From contig CAZHNG010000278.1 in NCBI GenBank assembly GCA_964533785.1, positions 1 through 9,046 of the forward strand: DNA of 9,046 nt, given 5' to 3'. The translations under genes were made by a program, and so were the position numbers. Under the pieces are notes generated by a model. That model ran no database searches, was not told the DNA's origin, and saw nothing but the letters and a program-made list of their open reading frames with translations. Positions 1 through 6,878 of the stretch are shown piece by piece (positions within the stretch are counted from its first letter, which is position 1; every line of letters starts with the position of its first letter). The DNA comes from JANQRV01 sp964533785 (GTDB lineage Bacteria; Bacteroidota; Bacteroidia; Chitinophagales; Saprospiraceae).

Positions 1-99
1 GGGGCCCTTAATCCCATTTCCTCATTGATTTGGACAAAAATCCGGTGGTTCAAAAAACTAAGAAACTTATGTTACAGTGTAATAAACCCCTTGCGATGA
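1..99 (+). CDS. Possible 3' end of an upstream gene (partial, weak)
   Basis: Reading from base 1, this frame stays open for 32 codons and ends at a TGA (97-99) that overlaps the fucosidase ATG (96-98) in an ATGA arrangement, as is common for translationally coupled genes. The visible residues are rich in basic and hydrophobic amino acids (for example IWTKIRWFKKLRN) and I recognise no family. A run of this length without a stop can easily occur by chance, and a second frame ends at about base 28, so the upstream gene could equally finish there. The overlap with the next start is the only positive argument. Confidence 0.22.
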   Translation, partial: GALNPISSLIWTKIRWFKKLRNLCYSVINPLR

Positions 100-1511
100 A
101 AGTACAATTTAACCTCCTTCTATTTTCACTGATCCTTATGTTCGCCTGCGGTGGAGAAAAACAAACAACAGCCGGTGAAACTACCGCGGAAAAAACAGTA
201 AATTACCTGGAAGAAACACAACAAGAACGAGAAGCAAGAATGGAATGGTGGAAAGAAGCTCGTTTCGGAATGTTTATTCACTGGGGGCTTTATGCAGTAC
301 CAGCCGGTGAATGGAATGGTCAGCGCACCGATCGTATCGGCGAGTGGATTATGGACCATCTTAATATTCCCATCGCAGAGTACGAAAAATTTGCACCACA
401 ATTCAATCCGGTGGATTATGATCCCGAAAAATGGGTTTCGATCGCAAAAAATGCAGGGATGAAATACATTGTGATCACCTCAAAGCATCATGATGGTTTT
501 GCCTTGTGGGACTCCAAAGTAACCGAATGGGATGTTGTTGATGCTACTCCTTACGGTAAAGACCTGTTACGCCCGCTGGCTGAAGCATGTGAGGCTCAGG
601 GGATCAAACTATGCTTTTACCACTCTATTATGGATTGGCACCATCCTGATGCACAAGCCATTCACGAACCCAATTACAATCAAGGTGGTGAAAGTACTGA
701 GGTCAACCCTAATTTCGAGAGATACCTCGAAAACTATCTCAAGCCCCAATTGAAGGAATTACTTACCAATTACGGAGATATAGGTGTATTGTGGTTCGAT
801 GGAGAATGGATACCTGATTACACCAGTGCAATGGGAAGAGACGTCTATCAGTTTGTTCGCAATTTACAGCCTGACATTATCATTAACAATCGCGTAGATA
901 AAGGCCGTAAAGGCATGGAAGGCCTAAATAAGGAAGGAGAATTCGTAGGGGACTTTGGTACTCCGGAGCAAGAGATCCCGGCTACTGGTGTTGAAGGTGT
1001 CGATTGGGAATCCTGCATGACCATGAACGATACCTGGGGATATAAATCGTTTGATGACAATTGGAAATCCGAGCAGGTACTCATTCGGAACCTAGTGGAC
1101 ATCGCTTCTAAAGGGGGGAATTTCCTGTTGAATGTTGGTCCAACTGCAAAGGGAGAAATACCAACTCCGAGTGTAGAACGTCTGGAAGCCATGGGCGAAT
1201 GGATGAAAGTAAATGGTGAATCTATTTACGGCACTCAGGCCAGTCCTTTTGCTAACTTGGAATGGGGGCGTTGTACCCAGAAAGAAAGTCCGGAAGGAGG
1301 TACCCTTTTATTTCTTCACGTATTCGACTGGCCTGAAGACGGGCAATTAAACGTTCCCTTACTTGGGGGAGAAGCGACAAAGGCAACGATGCTGGCCAAT
1401 GACCAGGAATTGACCCTTCAGCCAATGGGTGACCACTGGCGAATTTCCTTGCCTGAAGAAAGCCCGGACCCTATTTGTGCAGTAATTCAGTTAGAGCTGA
1501 CCGACAAATAG
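96..1511 (+). CDS. GH29 alpha-L-fucosidase, predicted lipoprotein
   Basis: This is a retaining exo-alpha-L-fucosidase that releases terminal L-fucose from glycans. I chose the ATG at 96 over an upstream TTG (30) because it places a lipoprotein signal at the very N-terminus: a basic Met-Lys, a hydrophobic run, and LMFAC with Cys18 followed by GG. The enzyme is therefore probably lipid-anchored in the periplasm or on the outer membrane. The 471 residues match the family's usual size. GH29 landmarks are FIHWG (60-64), KHHDGF (His131-His132), LWFDG with the expected nucleophile Asp235, and TPEQ with Glu291, which lines up with the acid/base Glu of human FUCA1 (inference). A WESCMTMNDTWGYK block and NVGPT follow, then a C-terminal beta-sandwich from about residue 375. 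A second GH29 gene starts 36 bp downstream, which suggests co-transcription. Substrate linkage cannot be read from sequence. Family call very secure. Confidence 0.96.
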   Translation: MKVQFNLLLFSLILMFACGGEKQTTAGETTAEKTVNYLEETQQEREARMEWWKEARFGMFIHWGLYAVPAGEWNGQRTDRIGEWIMDHLNIPIAEYEKFAPQFNPVDYDPEKWVSIAKNAGMKYIVITSKHHDGFALWDSKVTEWDVVDATPYGKDLLRPLAEACEAQGIKLCFYHSIMDWHHPDAQAIHEPNYNQGGESTEVNPNFERYLENYLKPQLKELLTNYGDIGVLWFDGEWIPDYTSAMGRDVYQFVRNLQPDIIINNRVDKGRKGMEGLNKEGEFVGDFGTPEQEIPATGVEGVDWESCMTMNDTWGYKSFDDNWKSEQVLIRNLVDIASKGGNFLLNVGPTAKGEIPTPSVERLEAMGEWMKVNGESIYGTQASPFANLEWGRCTQKESPEGGTLLFLHVFDWPEDGQLNVPLLGGEATKATMLANDQELTLQPMGDHWRISLPEESPDPICAVIQLELTDK

Positions 1512-1547
1512 GCTGGTGTCTTATTTAATCAAAAAAAACAATCAGCT

Positions 1548-2978
1548 ATGAATAAACTTCTATTTCTAATCTGTCTTTTTGGTTTAATTGGGATTTGCCC
1601 TTCGACGGCACAGTATCAGCCAACCAATGAATCGATTTCCACTCATCCCTTACCAGAATGGTATCAGGATGCTAAATTGGGGATTTTTATTCATTGGGGA
1701 TTATATTCTGTGCCGGGATGGGCAAAAGGCACCGAAATGTCTTTAGAAGAAACACTGGAAAAAGATGGAGGTTTGACTTGGTTCTCCAATAATCCTTATG
1801 CGGAATGGTATCTGAATTCTCTAAAAATAGAGGGCAGCAGTACGCAAAATAACCATGAGGCAACTTATGGTGAAAATTTTTCCTATTACGATTTCGTACC
1901 CGAATTCAACGAAGCGGTGAGCAACTGGGACCCTATGGAAATGGTTAAACTATTCGCTGATATTGGTGCTGGTTACGTAGTGCTGACCACAAAACACCAC
2001 GACGGCTTCCTGCTCTGGCCAAGCGAACATGAAAACCCTTTCAAAAATAATTATACCGCCAGCCGGGATATTGTGGGGGAATTGACGGAAGCGGTGCGCA
2101 AACAGGACATGCGTATGGGATTTTACTATTCCAGTGGTTTGGACTGGACATTTAACGACCATACGATCAAGACTTTTATGGATCTGTTTACTGCTGTTCC
2201 TCAGGATGAAGATTATGTCGAATACATTGATAAACATTGGCGTGAATTGATGAGCCGCTACCAGCCCAGTATTTTATGGGCGGATATAGGTTCCCCTAAT
2301 GCTTATGATCCCGTACCTTTGATTGCTGATTTCTATAACCAAAATCCGGATGGCCTGGTTAATAACCGCCATAAAATGCAAGTAACAGCCGATGGATTTG
2401 GCTCCCCTATCCACTATGACATTCTTACCCCTGAATACCAGGTTTTGGAAAACATCTCTGAAAAGAAATGGGAAACCTGTCGTGGTATAGGCTTATCTTT
2501 TGGGTACAACCGTACAGAAGATGTTTCGGAGTTCTTATCTGTAGAAGAGCTGGTCGAATCATTCGTTGATATTGTCAGCAAGAATGGCAATCTTTTGCTA
2601 AATGTAGGACCTAAAGCAGATGGCACTATTCCTGAAGGACAACGTACCCGGCTGGAAGGTCTGGGTCGCTGGCTTGACGTAAACGGTGAGGCTATTTTCG
2701 GCACACGTCCCTGGGTAACAGCTTCGGCAGAAACCACTACCGGTGAAAGGGTGCGATTCACTTCCAAGGGTAAAGCATTATACCTAATCCTACTGGACAC
2801 CCCCAAAAGTAACGAAGTGATCATCGAGAACCTTCCGCTCGTCAAAGCCAAAAAAATGACCTCGCTTGCTACTGATGAAAAAGTAAAATTCAAGCTCAAA
2901 GATGGAACCTTACGTATGACAATAAACGAGCCTATCAGTGAAGCGCACGCTTTTCGGATCAAAAGTAAGAGACCGTAA
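1548..2978 (+). CDS. GH29 alpha-L-fucosidase, second paralog, secreted
   Basis: This is a second exo-alpha-L-fucosidase of 476 residues, well diverged from its upstream neighbour. A cleavable Sec signal is visible (MNKLLFLICLFGLIG, ending PSTA before Gln22). The Cys17 context (IGIC) is a poor lipobox, so a soluble periplasmic or secreted enzyme is more likely. Motifs are FIHWG (47-51), KHHDGF (His150-His151), LWAD with predicted nucleophile Asp246, TPEYQ with candidate acid/base Glu296 (as in the Thermotoga enzyme, by motif), and LLLNVGPKADG before the C-terminal beta domain. Around residues 65-115 it has a longer insertion (SLEETLEKDGG onward) absent from the first enzyme, in a part of the fold that shapes the fucose pocket, so the two may have different linkage preferences. 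The start follows an A-rich leader without a Shine-Dalgarno sequence. The last nine codons are closely repeated at 4349-4378. Confidence 0.96.
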   Translation: MNKLLFLICLFGLIGICPSTAQYQPTNESISTHPLPEWYQDAKLGIFIHWGLYSVPGWAKGTEMSLEETLEKDGGLTWFSNNPYAEWYLNSLKIEGSSTQNNHEATYGENFSYYDFVPEFNEAVSNWDPMEMVKLFADIGAGYVVLTTKHHDGFLLWPSEHENPFKNNYTASRDIVGELTEAVRKQDMRMGFYYSSGLDWTFNDHTIKTFMDLFTAVPQDEDYVEYIDKHWRELMSRYQPSILWADIGSPNAYDPVPLIADFYNQNPDGLVNNRHKMQVTADGFGSPIHYDILTPEYQVLENISEKKWETCRGIGLSFGYNRTEDVSEFLSVEELVESFVDIVSKNGNLLLNVGPKADGTIPEGQRTRLEGLGRWLDVNGEAIFGTRPWVTASAETTTGERVRFTSKGKALYLILLDTPKSNEVIIENLPLVKAKKMTSLATDEKVKFKLKDGTLRMTINEPISEAHAFRIKSKRP

Positions 2979-3291
2979 AATGGTTTTGGTTAAGCAGTAG
3001 CTATCCACAATAAAGGCCAAACTCCACTTTTACTAAGAGCCTGTTCAGATTTATAGGCGTTCCATACTAATAGTTTGTTTGCAACAATTGATTTGAGCAA
3101 TGCAAATAAAAGTCCGAACGAATGCCATGAGCAAAGATTGGGCTGGCATTTTTGATCAAAATAGCTCCTACTCATTGAGTAAAACAGAATCTTCAGTACT
3201 AAAATTAAGATTTAAGCATTCATGAATGTGATTAAAAATTCCAGACAGCCTCTAAGGCTAAAATGATAACACTGTAATTTAATTTAATGCT
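2979..3291. other. Gene-free 313-bp spacer
   Basis: No convincing gene is present. The only longish frame (minus strand, about 2990-3175) has no recognisable domain and no neighbour in phase. The sequence is A/T-rich. A 5-bp stem with a 3-nt loop (AGCCT-cta-AGGCT, 3247-3259) lies 32 bp before the NHL start and may be a minor regulatory element or chance. I found no Bacteroidota-type promoter match (TAnnTTTG) in good position. The promoter of the NHL gene presumably lies here, because the distance from the fucosidase stop argues against simple read-through. The text around 3039-3053 resembles an insertion-sequence end, but no partner end is visible. Confidence 0.5.
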
Positions 3292-4344
3292 ATGAAAATA
3301 TTCTTGAACAATCCATTTAAAATTTTAGTATTGCTCCTTTCCTTATTTTCTGGAGTTCAAAGCTTTGGTCAACCCTATCCCAACCCTTACCGAACGGTAG
3401 AAAATTGGGCTAAGCTGCCTAATGGAAGAACCATGGGAGCTGTTGGAAAAGTAACCATAGATCCTGATGGAGAACACATATGGGCCGTTATTCGATGTGA
3501 TGCTACTGAACCAGAACGCTTCGGTGATGAATGTCTTGATTCTGACCTGGATCCTATTCTTAAATTTGATCAGGAGGGTAATGTGGTAGAAAGTTTCGGA
3601 GGTGGTATGTTCATCTGGCCCCATGGTATCGATGTAGATCAGGAGGGAAATGTTTGGGTGACAGAAGCGGTTTCTGATAATCGCATACCCGAAGGAGATA
3701 AACGAGGACACCAGGTCATTAAATTCAGTCCTCAGGGGGAAGTGCTAATGACCTTAGGAAAGCCTGGAGTAGCCGGAAATGGGAACTATGAGTTCAATTC
3801 CCCCGCGGATATTGCGATAGCCGAAAATGGAAACATCTTTGTTGCCGATGGCCACGGGCCGGATGGCAATAACCGTGTGATGAAATATTCGCCAGACGGT
3901 ACTTTTATCAAATCCTGGGGGAAGACTGGTTACGGCCCTGAAGAATTCAAGAGTCTTCATGGCCTCGACATAGATTCGCGCGGCCGACTTTTCGTAGCAG
4001 ACAGGGGAAACAACCGCCTCCAGATCTTTGACCAGGAAGGAAACTATATTGCCCATTGGACCCAATTTGGAAAACCAAGCGGCATATTCTTTGATGAGCA
4101 TGACAATATTTATGTGTCAGATTCTGAATCGGACAATGTACAGAATCCTGGTTGGGAAATGGGTATTCGTATAGGTGATGCCCATCTTGGATGGGTGCAC
4201 TATTTCATCCCATTACCAACTGGTGATCCGCGAAATACCGGAACGAATGGTGCTGAATTTGTAGCGGTAGACAAATATGGTAATATTTATGGTGGAGAAC
4301 CCGGACCTCGAAAGCTTCAAAAATATGTGAGAGTTCGAAAATAG
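3292..4344 (+). CDS. Secreted NHL-repeat beta-propeller, PAL-like family
   Basis: This exported propeller protein resembles the catalytic core of peptidyl-alpha-hydroxyglycine alpha-amidating lyase (PAL), a zinc enzyme that cleaves N-C bonds of alpha-hydroxyglycines. A signal peptide covers residues 1-26 (MKIFLNNPFKILVLLLSLFS, cleavage near SFG before Gln27). NHL-type blades with the GNxxVxD pattern run at about 45-100, 107-157, 167-211, 219-255, 256-285 and 318-347, fitting six blades in 350 residues. Two zinc-type His are kept: His111 (PHGID) and His223 (LHGLD). The third position is Glu322 (GAEFVAVD) where PAL has His, and the PAL catalytic-Tyr position in DGY is His188 (DGHG). Cys69 and Cys81 could form a disulfide. 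True lyase activity is therefore doubtful; a related lyase/hydrolase or a binding protein is equally possible. It follows the fucosidases on the same strand but after 313 bp, so a functional link is only suggestive. Confidence 0.88.
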   Translation: MKIFLNNPFKILVLLLSLFSGVQSFGQPYPNPYRTVENWAKLPNGRTMGAVGKVTIDPDGEHIWAVIRCDATEPERFGDECLDSDLDPILKFDQEGNVVESFGGGMFIWPHGIDVDQEGNVWVTEAVSDNRIPEGDKRGHQVIKFSPQGEVLMTLGKPGVAGNGNYEFNSPADIAIAENGNIFVADGHGPDGNNRVMKYSPDGTFIKSWGKTGYGPEEFKSLHGLDIDSRGRLFVADRGNNRLQIFDQEGNYIAHWTQFGKPSGIFFDEHDNIYVSDSESDNVQNPGWEMGIRIGDAHLGWVHYFIPLPTGDPRNTGTNGAEFVAVDKYGNIYGGEPGPRKLQKYVRVRK

Positions 4345-4348
4345 AATT

Positions 4349-4378
4349 GCTTTTCGGATTAAAAGTAAAAAGCCTTAA
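4349..4378 (+). pseudogene. Relic of a GH29 fucosidase 3' end
   Basis: Four bases after the NHL stop, codons reading AFRIKSKKP and a TAA stop reproduce the last nine residues (AFRIKSKRP) and stop of the fucosidase ending at 2978. Over the 35 aligned bases (2949-2983 against 4349-4383) I count 5 mismatches. Three of the four changed codons are synonymous and the fourth is Arg to Lys. The similarity runs past the stop codon (AAAATGG, then TTTTGG after a 1-base gap). This suggests the tail of a separate paralogous fucosidase gene whose body has been lost, not a recent copying event. It has no start and no function of its own. Confidence 0.7.
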
Positions 4379-4381
4379 AAT

Positions 4382-4414
4382 GGATTTTGGGTGGATTGAT
4401 TGATAATATTCGTT
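4382..4414 (-). pseudogene. Relic of an AraC-type regulator N-terminus
   Basis: On the minus strand these codons read NEYYQSIHPKS, against NEYYQSIPPKS at residues 4-14 of the regulator encoded at 6063-6707. Three of the four differing codons are synonymous (TCA/TCG, ATC/ATT, TCC/TCA), so this is probably a piece of a diverged paralog. The reading frame runs directly into the antisense of the fucosidase relic, so nothing beyond the N-terminus remains. Upstream on the minus strand the frame stays open to about 4450, but that part does not resemble the intact gene and only a TTG could serve as a start. Confidence 0.6.
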
Positions 4415-4416
4415 GC
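4382..4416 (+). repeat. 35-bp direct repeat, left copy
   Basis: This copy matches 6666-6700 at 30 of 35 positions in direct orientation, 2284 bp apart. The last 19 bases (GATTGATAATATTCGTTGC) are identical in both copies. The two copies bracket the truncated AraC gene and the alpha/beta-hydrolase gene. The right copy lies inside the regulator's first codons, so the repeat is most simply a duplicated gene fragment, although it could also serve for recombination between the copies. Confidence 0.75.
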
Positions 4417-4469
4417 ATTCTACAACATAGCCAAAAACAATCTTCTCCAAAATGAGCCATTCGTAAGTA

Positions 4470-6050
4470 TTAATATCTCTCTAAAACTTTTTCAAATAGT
4501 GATTTCCCCTTTATCTGTGAAAAATTTAGCCTGGGCAGTTCAATTGAAGTGGGCATTTTTGCGCTCCATTGTTCAAAATCAAGGGTATTAAAATCCAGGT
4601 TCATAAATTCGATGAGCTCCGCCGCTACTTTCTTATCATTTAAAACCAATTCCCGTTTGGCATCATGGGTACCGCCTAAAACAGAGACCAGGTGTCCTTT
4701 TTCCAAGAAATTATTAAGGAATAAAGCATTTGCAAAAGGCGTGCTGAGATCTAACTCACCCTGGATCATTAGGATGGGGGTGTCGTGCTGGCGGTGGTTT
4801 TTGAAATCGTCCCCCACCTCATCAGTAGCATTTACCGTCCTGAGGGATTTATAGGCTGTATTTACCTCCCCGATCCATTGGATTGATTTTCTGGAGTCCA
4901 GCAGTTTTTCTCTTGCTTGGCTGATACCAAGACTATTGTCGATGAGTGGGCCAATGAGGGGTTCGGTATTTCTACCGGTTCGTTCTTCCAGAGCCCATAG
5001 GGCCAATAGCCGGTAGTCTCCATTATATAATTCTGTAATGTATTGGGGCCAATGTTCCAGTTCTTCCCTTCTGTTGTCGGCGAACGGTGGTAAGAGGTTC
5101 ATTCTGAAATCATCGGCACCGATCATGATCCGTTCATGGATATCAAATGCTGGAATGTGTAGCTTTACCGTTACTGATTGTTGCTCCAGTTTTTGCAAGA
5201 TCGATTTCACGGCGTTCATCAGCCCAATTGAAGGTAATGCGTCCGCTATCTGTTCATCTGATGCCGCGTATTTCGAAATTTGAGTCAATGCTTCCCAAAT
5301 GCCATCTGGGTCATCGTAGGTGTGGTCCAAAGGTTCGATCCCGGATAACAAGGCTCTATCTACCCGGTCGGGGTAGCGTTGCAAATACGCTAAACTCCAC
5401 TGGGAACCAAAGCTGGTACCGACTAAGGCAACTTTTGAATAGTCATAATACTTCCTAATGGCTTCAATATCATCGACCAGATGGATGATGTCATAGCCTT
5501 TGATGTCCACTCCGAGGCGGGTGAATTTTGCCAGGCTTTCCAGGTAGGCTTCTTTCATTTGCATACCTAACTGATTCAGATTCAAAGGTTCCGCTGCCGT
5601 TCCGGTCTTATAATTATAAGTGAAATGAGCAAGGTTAAACCCGGGAGCTTTATCGTTTCCCCGTTGATTGAGGATGATCAGGTCTCTTTTTTCGTTCAGG
5701 ATTTCAAGCTCAAAAGTCCAGGCTTTGGCTTTATCTCCACCGTAGTATTGGTAGAAGTACCGATCGCTATACAGTCCGCCAGGTCCTCCGGGTAGATAGA
5801 ATACAGGTGGCAGATCCGACTGTTCGCGCGCCGGAAATCTATAAAATTGAACGGCTATCATTCGGCTTTGTGGGGCCTTCCGGTTTTCAGGAACAAAAAT
5901 GAGGTTTTCTGATCCTAAAAAATCCAAACCTTCGGCATTGAGGTGTATTGGATTGGAAATGACTTGATGCTTTAGCGTTGGATTGGATTGAGCATCGGTA
6001 AAATGAAAAAAGAAGAAGGTAGCCAGAAGAATAATGAGGTTCGCTTTCAT
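4470..6050 (-). CDS. Exported alpha/beta-hydrolase, S33/TAP-like peptidase type
   Basis: This is a serine hydrolase of the alpha/beta fold, closest in motif pattern to proline-iminopeptidase-like and TAP-like peptidases that trim N-terminal residues from short peptides. The signal peptide MKANLIILLATFFFFHFTDA is followed by Gln21, so it should act in the periplasm or outside the cell. Motifs in order are LPGGPGG (86-92, oxyanion loop), NQRG (128-131, the usual D-Q-R-G strand with Asn first), GTSFGS with nucleophile Ser213, GELD with Asp434 and GGTHD with His462. The triad is complete and well ordered, with a helical lid between about 240 and 420. At 526 residues it is within the usual range for exported members. 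The gene starts 12 bp after the stop of the regulator gene and is probably co-transcribed with it. The substrate is unknown; an esterase role cannot be excluded. Confidence 0.9.
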   Translation of the reverse strand: MKANLIILLATFFFFHFTDAQSNPTLKHQVISNPIHLNAEGLDFLGSENLIFVPENRKAPQSRMIAVQFYRFPAREQSDLPPVFYLPGGPGGLYSDRYFYQYYGGDKAKAWTFELEILNEKRDLIILNQRGNDKAPGFNLAHFTYNYKTGTAAEPLNLNQLGMQMKEAYLESLAKFTRLGVDIKGYDIIHLVDDIEAIRKYYDYSKVALVGTSFGSQWSLAYLQRYPDRVDRALLSGIEPLDHTYDDPDGIWEALTQISKYAASDEQIADALPSIGLMNAVKSILQKLEQQSVTVKLHIPAFDIHERIMIGADDFRMNLLPPFADNRREELEHWPQYITELYNGDYRLLALWALEERTGRNTEPLIGPLIDNSLGISQAREKLLDSRKSIQWIGEVNTAYKSLRTVNATDEVGDDFKNHRQHDTPILMIQGELDLSTPFANALFLNNFLEKGHLVSVLGGTHDAKRELVLNDKKVAAELIEFMNLDFNTLDFEQWSAKMPTSIELPRLNFSQIKGKSLFEKVLERY

Positions 6051-6062
6051 GGGTTGTATCTT

Positions 6063-6707
6063 TTAAGATCTAAAGAAAGCGGTTTGACGGGAGGGGTGCT
6101 TGCGAAAAAGCCTTAGTAAGGTTTTACGGCTAATACTTAGTTGTTGAGCTAACTGCTCTACTCTTATGCGGTCATTTGCCGCAAGTATGGACTGAACGGC
6201 CTGAATGAGCCGTTGTTCCGCAAAATTTGAAAAATGATCATTAAAAAAATGATCCAGCAGATCTCTTTTCTGCTCAATAGATGGTGCCGCGAAAACTTCC
6301 TCTAAGGTATTATCAAATTGTTTTCCGTAGTGATCAAAGAAAGAAAAGTGTTCTTTGATCAAAGCTGATCCGGGGTCCCGGATAAAGTGATTCAGACCGA
6401 GCGGATGAAAAACGATTGCCATCTTATTAAATGGGCCAATGGTGATGATTTCCCTGGATTTATTGATCTTTCCGACTAAAATTTTCAACAACTGATTTTG
6501 GGAGGAAAAGCGGTGTGTTCTGCTGTTGGCTGTCCAGGTAATACCGGAATTTTTATAAATGTTTAAAGTTGAAGTATAGTTGGGATAATAGATGATTTTC
6601 CTGTGATAATCCGGATCATCACTGGAGTGCACATAATACAATTTAAGGTATCTGCTCAGTTGTGCTGATTTTGGTGGAATCGATTGATAATATTCGTTGC
6701 TAAACAC
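6063..6707 (-). CDS. AraC-family regulator, truncated after first HTH
   Basis: This 214-residue protein has the N-terminal sensor domain of Bacteroidota AraC-type regulators (EYYQSIPPKSAQLSRYLKLY at the start, GPFNKMAIVFHPLGLNHFI at 91-109). It then has one helix-turn-helix: IRVEQLAQQLSISRKTLLRLFRKH, residues 181-204. Normal members continue for some 50-60 residues with a linker helix and a second HTH ending in a GYxDQSHFxRxFK-like motif. Here the frame stops at residue 214, and no other frame supplies the missing part before the hydrolase starts 12 bp later. The last ten residues do not fit the family. The likely start is GTG at 6707; no ATG lies just upstream in frame. It is probably a 3'-truncated gene, either degenerate or acting as a modified regulator of the hydrolase. 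Confidence 0.75.
   Translation of the reverse strand: MFSNEYYQSIPPKSAQLSRYLKLYYVHSSDDPDYHRKIIYYPNYTSTLNIYKNSGITWTANSRTHRFSSQNQLLKILVGKINKSREIITIGPFNKMAIVFHPLGLNHFIRDPGSALIKEHFSFFDHYGKQFDNTLEEVFAAPSIEQKRDLLDHFFNDHFSNFAEQRLIQAVQSILAANDRIRVEQLAQQLSISRKTLLRLFRKHPSRQTAFFRS
6666..6700 (+). repeat. 35-bp direct repeat, right copy
   Basis: This is the partner of 4382-4416 (30 of 35 positions identical, the last 19 exact). It lies within codons 3-14 of the truncated AraC-type regulator on the minus strand. Confidence 0.75.
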
Positions 6708-6773
6708 TTTTTTTGTTATTAACCAGTTAAAATTATAAACGTAGGGTTTTAGCTGTGCTTACTGAACACCGGA

Positions 6774-6843
6774 AAGTTCGCGAAGAAACGCCAAGTTTTA
6801 GATAGAAAACTTGGGGCCGCCTTTGCGTTTTTGGCGGTAAAAA
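6774..6843. repeat. Dispersed palindromic repeat, Bacteroidota type
   Basis: The core is a perfect inverted repeat: CCAAGTTTT (6791-6799), 6-base loop AGATAG, AAAACTTGG (6806-6814). The flanks extend the imperfect palindrome with AAGAAACG on the left and GCGTTTTTGGCGGT on the right. Read on the minus strand it contains ACCGCCAAAAACGCAAAGG, a variant of the 'ACCGCAAAGACGCAAAG' repeat scattered through intergenic DNA in this phylum, and a related half is seen at 9017-9046. It lies just after the stop of the transporter gene and before the regulator gene, both on the minus strand, so the RNA hairpin may end or attenuate transcription between them. No T-tract supports a classical terminator. Confidence 0.7.
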
Positions 6844-6878
6844 AGAATGAACTCAAATGGCTTCTAAGCGCATTAAAC

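Noticed and set aside
2414..2962. Minus-strand 182-codon open frame
   Set aside because: Antisense shadow of the second fucosidase, which has complete family motifs in its own frame.
3036..3060. AGAGCCTGTTCAGATTT stretch resembling an insertion-sequence terminal repeat
   Set aside because: No second end in inverted orientation, no transposase fragment and no target-site duplication could be found nearby.
2990..3175. Minus-strand 61-codon open frame in the spacer between the second fucosidase and the NHL gene
   Set aside because: No recognisable domain, no supporting neighbour, and length expected by chance in such DNA.
3247..3259. Small hairpin AGCCT-cta-AGGCT upstream of the NHL gene
   Set aside because: Only 5 bp of stem and no T-run; too short to call an operator or terminator.
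4412..4426. GTTG-cattcta-CAAC stem near the relic scar
   Set aside because: A 4-bp stem is not distinguishable from chance and lacks terminator features.
4205..4450. Minus-strand 81-codon open frame overlapping the end of the NHL gene
   Set aside because: Only its beginning resembles the AraC-type gene; the rest is antisense to the NHL coding sequence, and its start would be TTG. Reported as a short relic instead.
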